64,000 nucleotides of DNA from Sciurus carolinensis (GCF_902686445.1 NC_062227.1:30558777-30622776), one strand, 5' to 3'. Shown: positions 42,297 to 53,697, counted from the first letter of the stretch. The notes: generated by a model not told the origin, from the letters alone. Translations and numbers: made by a program.

Positions 42297-42796
42297 AAAA
42301 AATGCTCTGCTGCTACATCAATGTTCATAGCTGCTCAATTCACAATAGCCAGACTGTGGAACCAACCTAGATGTCCTTCAATTGATGAATGGATAAAGAA
42401 ACTGTGGTATATATATACAATGGAATATTACTCAGCTATAAAGAATAATAAAATTATGGCATTTGCAGGCAAATGGATGAAATTGGAGAATATCATGCTA
42501 AGTGAGATAAGCCAATCTCAAAAATCCAAAAGGCGAATGATCTCACTGGTAAGTGGATGATGACACATAATGGGGGTTGGGAGGGGGGCAAGAATGGAGG
42601 AAGGAGGGACTGTATAGAGGGAAAAGAGGGGTGGGAGGGGTAGGGGGGTAGGAAAAATAACAGAATGAATCAAACATCATTACCCTATGTAAATGTATGA
42701 TTACACAAATGGTATGCTGTTACTCCATGTACAAACAGAAACAACATGTATCCCATTTGTTTACAATAAAAAAAAAGACAAAAAAAATGCTCTGCT
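42297..42796 (+). mobile_element. Young 5'-truncated L1 with 15-bp duplication
   Basis: The duplication AAAAAATGCTCTGCT (42,297-42,311 and 42,782-42,796) brackets ORF2 C-terminal sequence (79 codons from 42,321 to the stop at 42,560), a G-rich 3' UTR and poly-A. The 3' UTR lacks the TTAGGG tract seen in the 23.4- and 46.2-kb copies. Confidence 0.93.
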
Positions 42797-43341
42797 ATCC
42801 ATGTGCAATTACTTTTCCATATGAACCTCACTGGAAATGTTAATTATTTAGATTTATTTAGGAACATGGGCATCTGTGTGATAATGGATTTTACCATTTT
42901 AAAATAAGTGATGTTTCCATTTATTGAGATTGACTTTTATATCTCACAGGCTTATTTTCTTAATATAGACTTTGAGCATTTTTCGTTATACTTATTCAAA
43001 AGTGTTTATGTGTGCTTTTTCTTAAAAAAAAAAAAAAAAGTTAGTTTAGAAGTAATTTCAGAGTTACAAAAGAGTTTCAGAGAACTCCTGAGTACCTTCA
43101 CTCATATCTACCAGATGTTAACTTTTTGTCTTATTTACTCTGTCTTTCCCTTCTTAGGTACAGGTGTATGTATATGTGTATCCCCCTTCACCATTTGAAA
43201 GTTGGTTGCAAGCATTCTGTCAATACCCTTGAATATTCAGGGTGTATTTCCTAAAAACAAGGACATTTTATTACACAGCCACAATATACAGTTAACAAAC
43301 TCAGTAAGTTTTAGTATCTTTATAACACCATTACCTAATCT

Positions 43342-43804
43342 CTTGTTGTGGTTGTTAAATTGTGTCCCTCAAAAGGTCCTTACCTATTCACCCCAATTGT
43401 GAATGTGAATGTGACCTTGTCATATTTGGAAATTGGATTGTTGTGGATGTCATGAAGTTAAGTTGAAATCATCCTGAATTAGGGTGGGCCCTTAATTCAC
43501 TATGACTGGTGTTCTTACAAGAGGAACACACCATGTGAAGACACAGACACATAGGGAGAATGCCATGTGACAACAGGCAGGGATTAATGTGATGCACCTA
43601 TAAACCAGGGAACACCCAGGATTGCCAGCCACATCCAGAAGGTAGGAGGAGGCAAGGAAGGATTTTACCCAGTGTTTTCAGAGGGAGCATGGCCCTGCAC
43701 ACACCTTGAGTTTGGACTTCTTGCCCCCAGAACTATGAAAGAACACATTTCTGTTTTAACCCCCCCCCTTTTTTTTAATAGCAACCTTAGGAAATTAAAA
43801 CAAC
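43342..43804 (+). mobile_element. MLT1-type MaLR LTR
   Basis: 'gttaaattgtgtccctcaaa', 'gtgaatgtgaccttgtcata', 'agggtgggcccttaattcac' and 'cagaactatgaaagaacac' follow MLT1 order. It is inserted in the L1M. Solo, non-coding. Confidence 0.75.
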
Positions 43805-44344
43805 AGACCATAATCAAAATTTTCCAATTGTCATAATTCCCTTTATAACAAAAGTCTAGAATCCAATCTAGGAGCATATGCATTTAGTTGTTATTTCTTT
43901 AGTCTTCTTTAGCCTGAACAGTTCTTCAAATCTTTCTTTATCTCTCCAAACATTGATATTTTTTAAGTCAGAGTACTTGTTTTATACAATATGTATCAAT
44001 GAAGATTTCTCTGATGTTTTCTCATAATTAGATTCAGTTTATGAATTTGGGACAGGAATACTACACAAGGGATATTGTATCCTTCCTCATATACCACATT
44101 AAGAGGCACACTATGTTAATCTGCCCAGTTATTAGCAATATTTACATGATTGCTTGGAGTAATATTTGTCAGGTTTCTTCAGTGTAAATTTAGTGTTTTC
44201 CTCTAATTAATAAGTTATATGTGGGTAAACAGTTTTAGCCTCCACTGCTGATTTTTTCCTTAATAAACCTGAGTTGATTTTTGCAGTGGTGGTTACAGAA
44301 TAATATTTTCTAACTCTGTATTCTTTTTATTTGTTTGTTTGTCG

Positions 44345-44660
44345 TTGTTGTTGTTTGGTACTGGGGATTGAACCCAGGGGCACTTGACCACTGAGCTACA
44401 TCCCCAGCCCTATTTTGTATTTTATTTAGAGACAGAGTCTCACTGAGTTGTTTAGCACCTCGCCATTGCTGAGGCTAGTTTTTTTTTTTTTTTTTTTTTG
44501 TGGTGCTGGGAATCGAACCCAGGGCCTTGTGCTTGCAAGGCAAGCACTCTACCCACTGAGCTATCTCCCCAGCCCTTGAGGCTAGTTTTGAACTAGTGAT
44601 CCTCCTGTCTCAGCCTCCCAAGTCACTGGGATTACAGACATGCACTACCACGTCCGGCTC
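44345..44660 (-). repeat. B1-dID SINE interrupted by an ID
   Basis: The outer copy is 'tactggggattgaacccagg' ... 'cattgctgaggctag', resuming at 44,586 with 'ttttgaactagtgatcctcc' ... 'ggattacagacatgcac'. The inner ID (44,479-44,576) is a younger insertion. Confidence 0.9.
44470..44585 (-). repeat. Nested young ID with 9-bp duplication
   Basis: TGAGGCTAG at 44,470-44,478 is repeated at 44,577-44,585. Between are poly-T and a near-consensus reversed ID ('ggaatcgaacccagggcctt'). Confidence 0.92.
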
Positions 44661-45034
44661 AACTCTGTATTCTTTTACATTTACTAGTTGGGTTTCTGTA
44701 AGAGAACCTTTCTTCCTGCCTCTTTTATTTGTTATCAAAAGGATTTATGGAATAATTTTTAGGTGTTATAATTTATGAATAGTATTACTGTGTATTTTAA
44801 TACTCATTCTATTTTTGGATAGCAAGAGCCTCTTCAAGCTGTGTCCTGTATTCTTTTGATAGACCCCCTTAATTTTTGAGTAGCACTTTATTTATTTTTG
44901 GTATGTGGTGTCCCAGGCTCATATCCTCTTTGCCTTGCTCTAACTTTTGAAATCTGCCATTTATTCAAGGAGTATTGGTTCCTTTTAGCAGGTGTGAGTG
45001 GTTTTCAAATAGTTCATTTTAAAATTATATTTTG

Positions 45035-45240
45035 CTGGGTTTGGTGGTAGACACCTATAATCCCAGTGACCTGGTAGTCTGATGCAGGAAGTTCACAAGC
45101 TCAAGGCCAGCCGCAGCAATTTAGTGAGACCCTCAACAACTTTGTTAACTCTATCTCAAAATTTAAAGAAAAAAAAAGGCTAGGGATATAGCTTAGTGGT
45201 AAAGTACCCCTGGGTTCAATAGCCAGTTCCATTAATCAAT
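45035..45240 (+). repeat. B1-dID composite SINE
   Basis: 'gctgggtttggtggtagaca' and 'gctcaaggccagccgcagca', then ID 'gctagggatatagcttagtg' and an (ATCA)n-like tail. Confidence 0.85.
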
Positions 45241-45984
45241 CAATCAATCAAACTTTATAACTAGCTGTTTTGGTATATAAGGGGTTACTTACTTCTTTAT
45301 ACATTTTTGTAACTTCTCTAGAGAAATATCTTGTGTTTAATGATTTTTCAGTTAATTCTCCTAGTTTTTTCTGTTTAAATAATCATTTTATGCAGAAGTA
45401 ATGATTATAATTCTAGTTTATTTCCAGTATTTACCCATCTTATTTAGTATTTTAAAAGTAAAAAATTGTTACATATTTTAATTAGTTTGTTTCTAATATT
45501 TACTGTTCAACTGTGATGCCAGAATTGATTTGAGATTTTAACTGTAGATATATAATATTATGGGAGGACTTTTCTATTTCATGAGAGTTTTTATTTTATT
45601 AAATATAGGGGTAGATGTTGACTTAATTTTTCTTGACTTTTATTAAAAGAAATGGCTTTTCTTATTTTTTTTAATGTTGAATTAATAGACTTCTGAGTAG
45701 TAAGCCATTCTTACATTCTGAGAATAAACTTTTTTTTCCAAGTAGTGAAGCATAGAACAGCCTTGTCCAGTATAGTAGTATCTACCAGCACTTGAAATGT
45801 AGCCAGACCATATTGAGATGTGCTGTAAATGTGAAAATACACATGAGATTTTGAAGACTTAATATGGTAAAAAATTAATGTAAAATAACCTAGTTTTATA
45901 ATGTTGATTATATTTTGGATATATTAGGTTAAATAAGTCATCAATGTTATCTGTTTAACTTTTACTGTTAATGTTTCCACTAGA

Positions 45985-46540
45985 GTTTGTTTTTTTTTTA
46001 TTGTAAACAAATGGGATACATGTTGTTTCTCTATTTGTACATGGAGTCAAGGCATACCATTTGTGTAATCATAAATTTACATAGGGCAGTGTTGTTTGAT
46101 TCATTCTGTTATTTTTTTCCCTTCCCCCCCACCCCTCCCACCCCTCTTTTCCCTCTATACAGTCCTTCCTTCCTCCATTCTTACCACCCTCCTTATCCCT
46201 AATCCTAAACCTAACCCTAACCCTAACGCTAACCCCTCCCACCCCCCATTATATGTCCTCATCCATTTATCAGCGAGATCATTCGTCCTTTAGTTTTTTG
46301 AGATTGGCTTATCTCACTTAGCATGATATTCTCCAATTTCATCCATTTGCCTGCAAATGTTATCATTCTTCATGGCAGAGTAATATTCCATTGTATATAT
46401 ATGCCACAGTTTCTTTATCCATTCATCAACTGAAGGGCATCTAGGTTGGTTCCACAATCTGGCTATTGTGAATTGAGCAGCAATGAACATTGATGTGGCT
46501 GTATCTCTGTAGTATACTGATTTTAAGTCCTTTTTTTTTT
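45985..46540 (-). mobile_element. Young 5'-truncated L1, antisense
   Basis: Poly-T, then the reversed 3' UTR ('gtaaacaaatgggatacatg'), a C-rich tract, telomere-like CCCTAA units at 46,186-46,229, and the reversed ORF2 C-terminus ('ctcacttagcatgatattct', 'gcatctaggttggttccaca'). The reading frame is interrupted in places. Confidence 0.9.
46186..46229 (-). repeat. Telomere-like tract in L1 3' UTR (reversed)
   Basis: About six CCCTAA-type units with variants ('cctaaccctaaccctaacg'), located exactly where the 23.98-kb copy has TTAGGG units. Confidence 0.85.
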
Positions 46541-46648
46541 TTTTTTTTTTTTTTCTTTTTTTTTTTGCAGTGGTGGAATCAAACCCTGGGTCCTTGCACA
46601 TGATACTTGAGTGCTGTACCACTTACTGAGTTACATCCCCAGCCCTGA
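46533..46648 (-). repeat. ID SINE
   Basis: Poly-T then 'ggtggaatcaaaccctgggt' to 'gagttacatccccagccctg'. It adjoins the truncated end of the young L1. Confidence 0.8.
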
Positions 46649-46739
46649 TACCAGAAAATTTTAAATTACATGTGTGGCTTGTATTTGTGACTCTTACTGT
46701 ATTTCTGTTGGACAGCCCTTTTCTAGAGCCACATTGCCT

Positions 46740-46860
46740 ATGATCAGTTTTAATGAGAGTGTAAAAATAGGGTGTTTGTAAGGATTAAATGGTTAATATA
46801 TGCACGAATACTTAGAGCAGTGCTTAGCAAACAGCAAGTACCTGATGCTGTTACTATTCC
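46740..46860 (+). repeat. MIR-like fragment
   Basis: 'gtaaggattaaatggttaat' and 'agagcagtgcttagcaaaca' are MIR 3' wording. Confidence 0.5.
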
Positions 46861-46937
46861 TGTTAAGGTTATAAACTGTATGAGGTCTGGAAAGTTGTTT
46901 TGTTTGTTGCTGTAGCTTCATCTTTTAGGCTTTCAGT

Positions 46938-47020
46938 AATTTTTCCCCCATACTGAGGCTAGAATCCCAGGGGCCTTGTACATTCTAGGCAAGTACTTTT
47001 ACCACTATAGTACTTGCTCA
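46938..47020 (-). repeat. ID SINE (diverged)
   Basis: 'tgaggctagaatcccagggg' to 'aggcaagtacttttaccact'. Confidence 0.65.
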
Positions 47021-47124
47021 ATAAGTATTTTTTTAATGAATAAAGATAATTCCTGAATAACTGAGATAACTTTGGAAAGGAACTCTTTTGATAACCCAGA
47101 ATGTCTGTGAACAATATTGTGACT

Positions 47125-47360
47125 GAGAAAGCATCAAGCCAGGTGTAATGTTGCACACCTGTAATACCAGCTACTTGTGAAACTGAGGCAGGAAGAATCT
47201 AAATATGAGACAAACCTGGGAAATTTAGAGAGACCCGGTCTTAAAATGAAAAGGGCTGGGGACGTAGTTCAGTGCTTGCCTAGTGAGCATTAGGCTCTGA
47301 GTTCAATCCCCAGTACTGGGGGAAAAAGTTAAAAATTAAAAAAGAAAGAGAAAACATCAA
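47125..47360 (+). repeat. B1-dID SINE with 13-bp duplication
   Basis: GAGAAAGCATCAA (left) and GAGAAAACATCAA (right) flank 'gccaggtgtaatgttgcaca' ... 'gggctggggacgtagttcag' with B box 'gagttcaatcccc'. Confidence 0.88.
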
Positions 47361-48439
47361 ATAATATATATGAAATATATATTTTGGGGGTTTTGATGAC
47401 TTTTATTCAAGGTCTAAATTATTGTTACAGTTATTGTTTAGGTCTTCTGTCTTTTAATTTTATTAATTTCTATTTGCTTAGTCATCCATTTCATCAGTTC
47501 TTAAAACTTAATTAGCATAGAGTTATACAAAGTCCTCATGTGGCTTTAATACCCTTCTCATCCTTAATATTTTGTCTTCTCTCACACATACAAAGCATGC
47601 ATTGTCCCCTGGAGCTTTACCTCCAGCCCCCTTTTTTGTTTCTTGATAAAGATGAACTGTAATAATTTATCTATTTTGCTGATTTTTATTTGTAAATTAT
47701 ATTGGAATTTTTCTATTATAGTAATAAAATTAAAAGTAATAAATTAGAACCATAAGTGGAAAATTCCATATGATTTACAAATAAAAATCTCTTTTTCAGG
47801 TTCCTTTTGTTTTTTTTTTTACCTAAATTCTAAATATTTAATTCATTTGTTTATATGATTTTGTTTTCAGTAATAGGTGTGAATGGCTATGAATTTTTCT
47901 CTTATTACAGCTTTTGCTATAGTTCATTGATGTAGAAAGTTGTTATTTTATAATTGCAGTTTTTCTTCTTTGACTCAGAACATTGGATTATGAAAATTTT
48001 TATGTATTCATCTCACTTAGGAAATTTTGAAAAAATAATATACAATTTTTTAGGACTTATGGTATATATTCTGTTTTTATTACTCAAAAAGTGCTAAACA
48101 ACAGTATGAGAAAATTGTTTCCAGTCAGAAGTAATTTCAGCATATAAAGGCAATTTCATGAAATTTTACACACCCATTCCTAAAACAAGTAATATAAAAT
48201 GCAGACCATTGTATGACAAATGTTGCTACAATTCAGTTCAACAAACTTTTATATACTTACTCTGAGCAATCAAATACTGCTAGTAGTATTGTAATAGTCT
48301 GGTCAGGGCATAAAAGAGTATCAGGATAAGAAACGTCCTTAACATGTTGAATTCTAATACAGTTTTCCACAAAACTTTGTGGCTCTCTAGTTGGAAACCT
48401 TCACACTTTTATGTGATAATTTGGAAAATCAAAATATGT

Positions 48440-48655
48440 TTTCTTTTTTTGTACTGGGGAGTAAATCCAGGGCGCTTAACCACTGAGACACACCCCCAGC
48501 CCACTTTTTTTGGGGGGGAGGCAGGTATTTTATTTAGATCCATCTCACTGAATTAGGGCCTTGCTAAGTTGCTTAGGCTTGCTTTGAATTTATAATCCTC
48601 TTGCCTCAGCTTCCGGAGTTGCTGGAATTACAGGTGTGTGCCACCATGCTTGGCT
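48440..48655 (-). repeat. B1-dID composite SINE
   Basis: Reversed ID 'tactggggagtaaatccagg', a G-rich linker interruption, reversed B1 'gttgcttaggcttgctttga' ... 'ggaattacaggtgtgtgcc'. Confidence 0.85.
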
Positions 48656-48814
48656 GTTTTCATTTTTTTTTTTTTTAATATTTTTAGTTGTATATAGACA
48701 CAATATCTTTATTTTATTTATTTATATGTGGTGCTGAGAATAGAGCCCAGTGCTTCATACATGCTAGACAAGCGCTCTATCACTGAGCTACAAATTCAGC
48801 CTGTTTTCATTTTT
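48655..48814 (-). repeat. Extended ID SINE with duplication
   Basis: TGTTTTCATTTTT flanks both sides (48,655-48,667 and 48,802-48,814). Inside is the fixed T-rich block ('ttttagttgtatatagacac') and a reversed ID ('gtggtgctgagaatagagcc'). Confidence 0.85.
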
Positions 48815-49520
48815 AATAAGACTTTTTAAATATTGACATATATACTTACTGTATATATGTACATATATGTACATATATACTTATTATGTACATATTTTAA
48901 GAAATTATTTCAGACTTAAAATAGTATAGCATAGAAGTAAAGAATATTTCAGAAATATTATACCAAGATTGTGTCTGACTTTCTTTTGTCATCTTAAGAA
49001 ACTATAGTCTGAGTATAAATGTCAATTATATAGCCCATGGTAAACTGCTCCTTATATAATAAGGAAGTAGAAAGAGGCATCGGTTTTTATTTGATTAAAA
49101 ACTTGTTTATCACCTTTTAATGTGACAGTTTCATCAGCCTAGAATAAAACCATTCATGCTATTTTCACATTCATTTAAAAAAAAAAAAAAAGACAGATTC
49201 GTATTCTTTGGAGATTCAAAATGTAAATGAATTTGAAATTCAAAATATAAATTGATTGAAGTCAGAGCATATATTGTGCATCTGTTTTTGCCTTTGTAAT
49301 ATAGTCCTTGGAGCTCAGCTGTATACAAATATGATAAATACCAAGTCCTATTTTCTTATGAATTTTCGTTCTCATTTATTCAGGTGTTCTAAGATATCTA
49401 CCCATTTCTACATTAAAATAACAGCAATTTCTAAATAATCAGTAATGCAAAAAACTGATATTATCAATTGTCATTACCAGCATGAACTGGTAAGACTGTG
49501 TTGTAAATTGATACTACCAT
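48815..49520. other. Unassigned putative intron sequence
   Basis: AT-rich with a TATGTACA-type low-complexity tract at about 48,838-48,895. No gene. Confidence 0.4.
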
Positions 49521-49524
49521 GAAT

Positions 49525-49645
49525 TGGCATCTGCTGACACCTTGATTTTAGCCCAGTGCAACCACTGTCTGACTCCTAAAGTATAAGTTTGCATTGTTTT
49601 AAGTCACCAAGTTTGTGGTAATTTGTTATTGCAGAAATAGAAATG
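49525..49645 (+). mobile_element. MLT1-type LTR 3' fragment
   Basis: 'ctgacaccttgattttagcc' and 'ttttaagtcaccaagtttgt' followed by 'ggtaatttgttattgcag' match an MLT1 3' end. Confidence 0.6.
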
Positions 49646-49649
49646 GGCA

Positions 49650-49755
49650 TTGAGTCTGCATTGAACTTTGAACTCTGTCACTAGTTTCGTGACATACAGC
49701 CTAACTGTTCAGGCCTCAGTTTCACCATCTGTAAAACAGATAACAATAGCACATA
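49650..49755 (+). repeat. MIR-like fragment
   Basis: 'ggcctcagtttcaccatctg' followed by 'taaaacagataac' is the MIR core. Confidence 0.6.
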
Positions 49756-49759
49756 TCTT

Positions 49760-49940
49760 GTAGAATGTGGTAGTACATGCCTGTAATCCTGGCAACCTGG
49801 GAAGATTGCAAGTTCAAGGCCTACCTCAGTAACTTATTGATGCCTGAAAGAATTTAGTGAGATCCTGTCTCAAAATTAAAAATAAAAAGGGTTGGGGATG
49901 TAACTCAGTGGTAAGGCACCTCTGGTTTCAGTCCAATAGT
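49760..49940 (+). repeat. B1-dID composite SINE
   Basis: 'gtggtagtacatgcctgtaa' and 'gcaagttcaaggcctacctc', then ID 'gttggggatgtaactcagtg'. Confidence 0.85.
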
Positions 49941-51485
49941 GCATCCAGTGAATATACTTAAATACATCTATATTGTTTAAATGTTAATATGGTGAGTGTG
50001 TAGAAATTTGAAATTAAAGGAAAAAATGCTCAATACAAGAAGAAATTAGACATTTAGCAAATATCCTCTGGACATTTATAATTATAAAGAATGTTTCTTA
50101 AAATGGGCATTCTTTGCCAATATGAAATTTGGAAAGATTTTATCAATATTATGCCTGTTTAATGTATGAAAATGGATCTTCTTATCCTTAAAGAAGAAAG
50201 CTAAGTAATTCTTATTAAGTACTTGTTTTATTTATACAGTGTTAATTGTATGTTATAAATATTGATGCCAGATGAAAAATTACCCAGACTGTGATACAAT
50301 AGAAGCTTAGAAAAATCTGTTGTGTTGGCATGTGGGAGACAGATATGTTGTGAGCTCACGCACAGCACAGTTTTATCCTGGTTTTCCTGATTTTCAACTA
50401 AGTCAAACTTTCAGGTTCAGTTTTTGTTACAACATTGCATCCATATTTATTGCTAGAATGCTGTAAAAGTTTATGTGATGGTTTTTCCCACAGAGTTTTT
50501 CTACCTTAAGAAATGTTTTCATTTCAATTTGGAACATTTGGGAAGTATGTTAGTTTAAGTTTTAAAATGTACTTTTTTGAGATCTTTTCCTAACCTCCTC
50601 TTTGCATCTTTCAAGTATGCTGTACAATTTTTATTGTTTATTTGCTATTTAATTTTGCAAAACTTTTAAAAGAATATCCTTAAATCCTTATCCTTTTAAA
50701 AAGAAATGTTTACCTTTTGCAGTCTGTTTTGCAGCATTAGCTCTTGAGATCATAAGTTTAGAAAGTTAAAAGAGAAAAAAATAAACCTCTAATATGTTTT
50801 ATATTGATATTATACATTTTCCATTCATAAGTCATAGAAGTATAACTTTAAACTTGTGACTAATTACTAATACATTTTTATTGTAGTTTAACTACAATAA
50901 AACTTGTTTTTAATTCTCTTGAAATGCTACTACCTTTTATTTAATAGATGCAATAACATTTTGATTGCCCTAATTTCCTCAGTTCCTAGGTCCTTTTTTA
51001 CTATCTCATGATTAAAATGGGACCTACTGTGTTCCAGCAGCAATCCCACCTCTTGGCTAGAGAAGACTCACCTAGAGGAAGGGCCAGAGTGCTTTAGGAA
51101 TTCAAAATTGATTCTTAAAATCTCTAACTGTAAAATGAAGACTATAACTTGTTTTGCCCTATGAAGCAAAGGGCTGGAAAGGCTATTCTGTTACAGGAGA
51201 GCAGAATGAAGCAGATAGAGGGGCAGGGGTGCAAGATGGATAGAGACTGAGACAAACACATAAGAGGGGAGCTGAGGTGAGGAAGGAATGGGCATGCTAG
51301 AGGGACCAGGAGAAAGAGAAGGAACAAACTAAATTTCCAGGGCTTAGGTTCCTTGTTCTAGTTTTCTCTTATAGTCTTGAGTTCCATGTAACCTTTCAGT
51401 AACCTTTATAAAAATCTCCCTTTTTTGCTTGAGCCAGAAGTCTTAATCAAAGCAAAAAATCTGCTTTTCTTAGGGTATGTGTTGG
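49941..51485. other. Unassigned putative intron sequence
   Basis: 1.5 kb of AT-rich sequence with no recognisable repeat, exon or SINE. Confidence 0.4.
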
Positions 51486-51489
51486 TTGC

Positions 51490-51665
51490 TTTATATATGA
51501 TATCAGTTAATTCTTATAACCTTGAAATGCAGGTATTATTCCTCTGAATAAAAATTAGGAAACTCAGGCTTGGGAGAAATTAAGTAAGTTAATCAGGGAT
51601 CACAATAATATGCAATGAAACCAGAATCGAAATGTAGATCTAACTCCAAAGTCACCTCTTCATGC
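51490..51665 (+). repeat. MIR element
   Basis: 'ttcttataaccttgaaatgc', 'aggtattattcctctgaat' and 'gaaattaagtaagttaatca' follow MIR order. Confidence 0.65.
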
Positions 51666-51689
51666 ACTCTAAAAATATAAAAATATTTA

Positions 51690-52145
51690 TTGGATATCAG
51701 CTATAGAACAAACACTATATAGATTAAAAGAAAAATTGCTGTCCCAAAGCCTACATTACAGAGGAACATAGAGACAAACAGGCAGTGGCAATTCAATATA
51801 GTGACTTGCCATATTTAGGAATAAAATGTTAGCATATTTAGAAATAATATATGCTTTGAGAAGTCAGGGAAGATTCCTTGAACATTTGAGGTAAGACTTG
51901 AGAATGCTGAGTAGTCATAAACCAAGTGTAAAGAAAATCATAGATTTCATCAAACATTTATGAAAGCAATATTTCTAAAAGAAATTCAGTATGCCAAGAA
52001 GCATTGGATATAGGGAGAGAAATGGGAAGAGCCTGGAAAGGTGAATAAAGCAAATTTTACAGGATCTTCTGTTGCCTATTAAGGAGTGTAGGCTTTATAT
52101 TGGGAGAAAGGAAGTGGGGGAGTCAGGCCAACCAAAAAATCATAA
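51690..52145 (+). repeat. L2 fragment
   Basis: 'caaagcctacattacagagg' ... 'gtcagggaagattccttgaa' ... 'ggtaagacttgagaatgctg' is L2 phrasing. A SINE interrupts it at 52,150-52,375. The L2 likely resumes at 52,376. Confidence 0.55.
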
Positions 52146-52149
52146 TCAG

Positions 52150-52375
52150 ATTTTTTTTTTTTTTTTTTTTGTACCAGGGATTGAACCCAAGGGCACTTGA
52201 ACCACTGAGCCACATCTCCAGGCAGCCTGCCTTTTTTTTTTTTTCTCCAGTGAGAGGATCTCACTAAGTTGCTCACTAATTGATTATTGATCCTCCTGCC
52301 TCAGTCTCCCAAGCCACTGGGATTACAGGCATGAGACACCACATCTGGCTTTTTTTTTTTTTTTTTTTTTTTAAT
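52150..52375 (-). repeat. B1-dID composite SINE
   Basis: Poly-T, reversed ID 'accagggattgaacccaagg', T tract, reversed B1 'gcctcagtctcccaagccac' ... 'gggattacaggcatgagac', then another poly-T. Confidence 0.85.
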
Positions 52376-52690
52376 TGAAGAACTTGTAAACATACTCTAC
52401 CATCCGAGAAAACACTAGAGACATAGAGGCCCGTCAAGGAGGCTTTTGCAGTAATAGGTAGCCAAGGGAAGTAGTAATTAGTTGAAGAAGTAGTGAAAGA
52501 TTTTTTATGGGCTATTATGATCAGGTATTGGTTACTGACAGAACATGGGAGAAGTAAGAGTTAAAAATGGCTCTCAGACTTCTAAGTGATTATAATGGGA
52601 AAGATGACTGGTCCCATTTTGGATATGATAAATTTGAGATTCCTAGAAGATATTCTAACAGATACCTTTAATAGGCAGCTGTATCCACTA
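52376..52690 (+). repeat. L2 fragment (continuation)
   Basis: 'ggaggcttttgcagtaatag', 'aatggctctcagacttctaa' and 'tttggatatgataaatttga' match the L2 3' body. It probably continues the 51.7-kb copy. Confidence 0.6.
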
Positions 52691-52951
52691 AACCAGCCTT
52701 CTATTGTGACAAAATGAGACCTGATCTTTCATTCTTTAGGTTTCTGGAAAAGAATGACTGTGGTCATCTAATACATTTTGCTATTTTACATGATCTGAGA
52801 GCTGTTTTCCATTCATTTAAAAAGTAAGGTCATGTTCTTTCCCAGAAAATTGTTACAAAAATCATTGCTTGTCTTTACTCTTCTTCTGTGGAATTGCCAT
52901 CATTCTGTAGAGATTTTTGGGAAAAAAATCTTGTTTAAAAACAAAATTGAG

Positions 52952-53155
52952 GCCAATGCAATGTGCACTCCTGTAATCCCAGCAGCCTAGGAGACCGAGG
53001 GAGGAGGGTTTCAAGTTCAAAGCCAGCCTCAGCAATTTAGCAAGGCCCTAAACAACTTAGCAAGACCCTGTCTCAGAATATAAAAAGGGCTAGGGATGTG
53101 GCTCAGTTTTTAAGCACCCCTGGGTTCAATCCATGGTACAAAAAAGAAAAGCAAA
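52952..53155 (+). repeat. B1-dID composite SINE
   Basis: 'ctcctgtaatcccagcagcc' and 'gttcaaagccagcctcagca', then ID 'gctagggatgtggctcagtt'. The word CAAAATTGA flanks both ends. Confidence 0.88.
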
Positions 53156-53337
53156 ATTGATGTTTTATATATCTTTTTACCTAGTGGGTATCCATGGAAT
53201 TATATTAACATTGATTTTGAATGAAACAAAAGCTAAGAAAACTGAGTAATAAGCACTTAGTATATGCCAAAATCATAGTTTTTGTTTAATATGTTGATTA
53301 TAGGATAGAACTTTTTTTAATGGAATTTAAAAATTAA

Positions 53338-53428
53338 AAATTTATTTATTTATTTATTTATTTTTGCGGTACTGGGGATCGAACCCAGGGCCTTGGGCTT
53401 ACAACTTAGCTATCTCACCAGCTCTTAA
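53338..53428 (-). repeat. ID SINE preceded by (TTTA)n
   Basis: (ATTT)n at 53,340-53,363 is its reversed tail. Then 'ggtactggggatcgaaccca' and a deleted middle. Confidence 0.8.
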
Positions 53429-53576
53429 AAATATCTTTTAATGTGTTTGGCAATGTAAAATTTTGAAGCAAATGTCAAAACTTTACTGCTGTCTAACAAA
53501 ACCAAAATAAACTATTTACTCCATGAATATCATGCTTTGAGAAGGAAGGGATATTAATCAGCTATGGAGGACCATG

Positions 53577-53579
53577 ATT

Positions 53580-53614
<35 letters not shown>

Positions 53615-53626
53615 TTCATTTATTTA
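53577..53626. repeat. (TTTA)n microsatellite
   Basis: About 12 units, the reversed tail of a degenerate ID (53,627-53,695). Confidence 0.92.
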
Positions 53627-53697
53627 AGTTTTTGTGGTACTAGGGATTAAAGCCAGGGTGCTCTACCCCCTAAATTACATCTTTAGTCCCCCCCCCC
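53627..53697 (-). repeat. Degenerate ID SINE
   Basis: 'gtggtactagggattaaagc' to 'taaattacatctttagtccc'. Confidence 0.65.

Larger units (their letters stand above)
43035..45000 (-). mobile_element. Ancient L1M 3' region, split by MLT1 LTR and SINEs
   Basis: The pieces run in consistent order: 'agaactcctgagtaccttca' (43,080s), 'ctaggagcatatgcatttag' (43,860s), 'gaatttgggacaggaatac' (44,040s), 'caagctgtgtcctgtattct' (44,835s), 'aaggagtattggttcctttt' (44,970s). Together they form one reversed L1M 3' UTR, interrupted at 43,342-43,804 (LTR) and 44,345-44,660 (SINEs). Confidence 0.75.
45255..48110 (-). mobile_element. Old L1 ORF2 body, antisense, invaded by younger elements
   Basis: Reversed ORF2 phrases appear in the right order: 'ttaatgttgaattaatagac' (45,670s), 'ttaattttattaatttctat' (47,450s), 'taatttatctattttgctga' (47,660s), 'acagcttttgctatagttca' and 'cttctttgactcagaacatt' (47,910-47,985). 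It is heavily diverged and holds a young L1 (45,985-46,540) and several SINEs. Confidence 0.5.
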
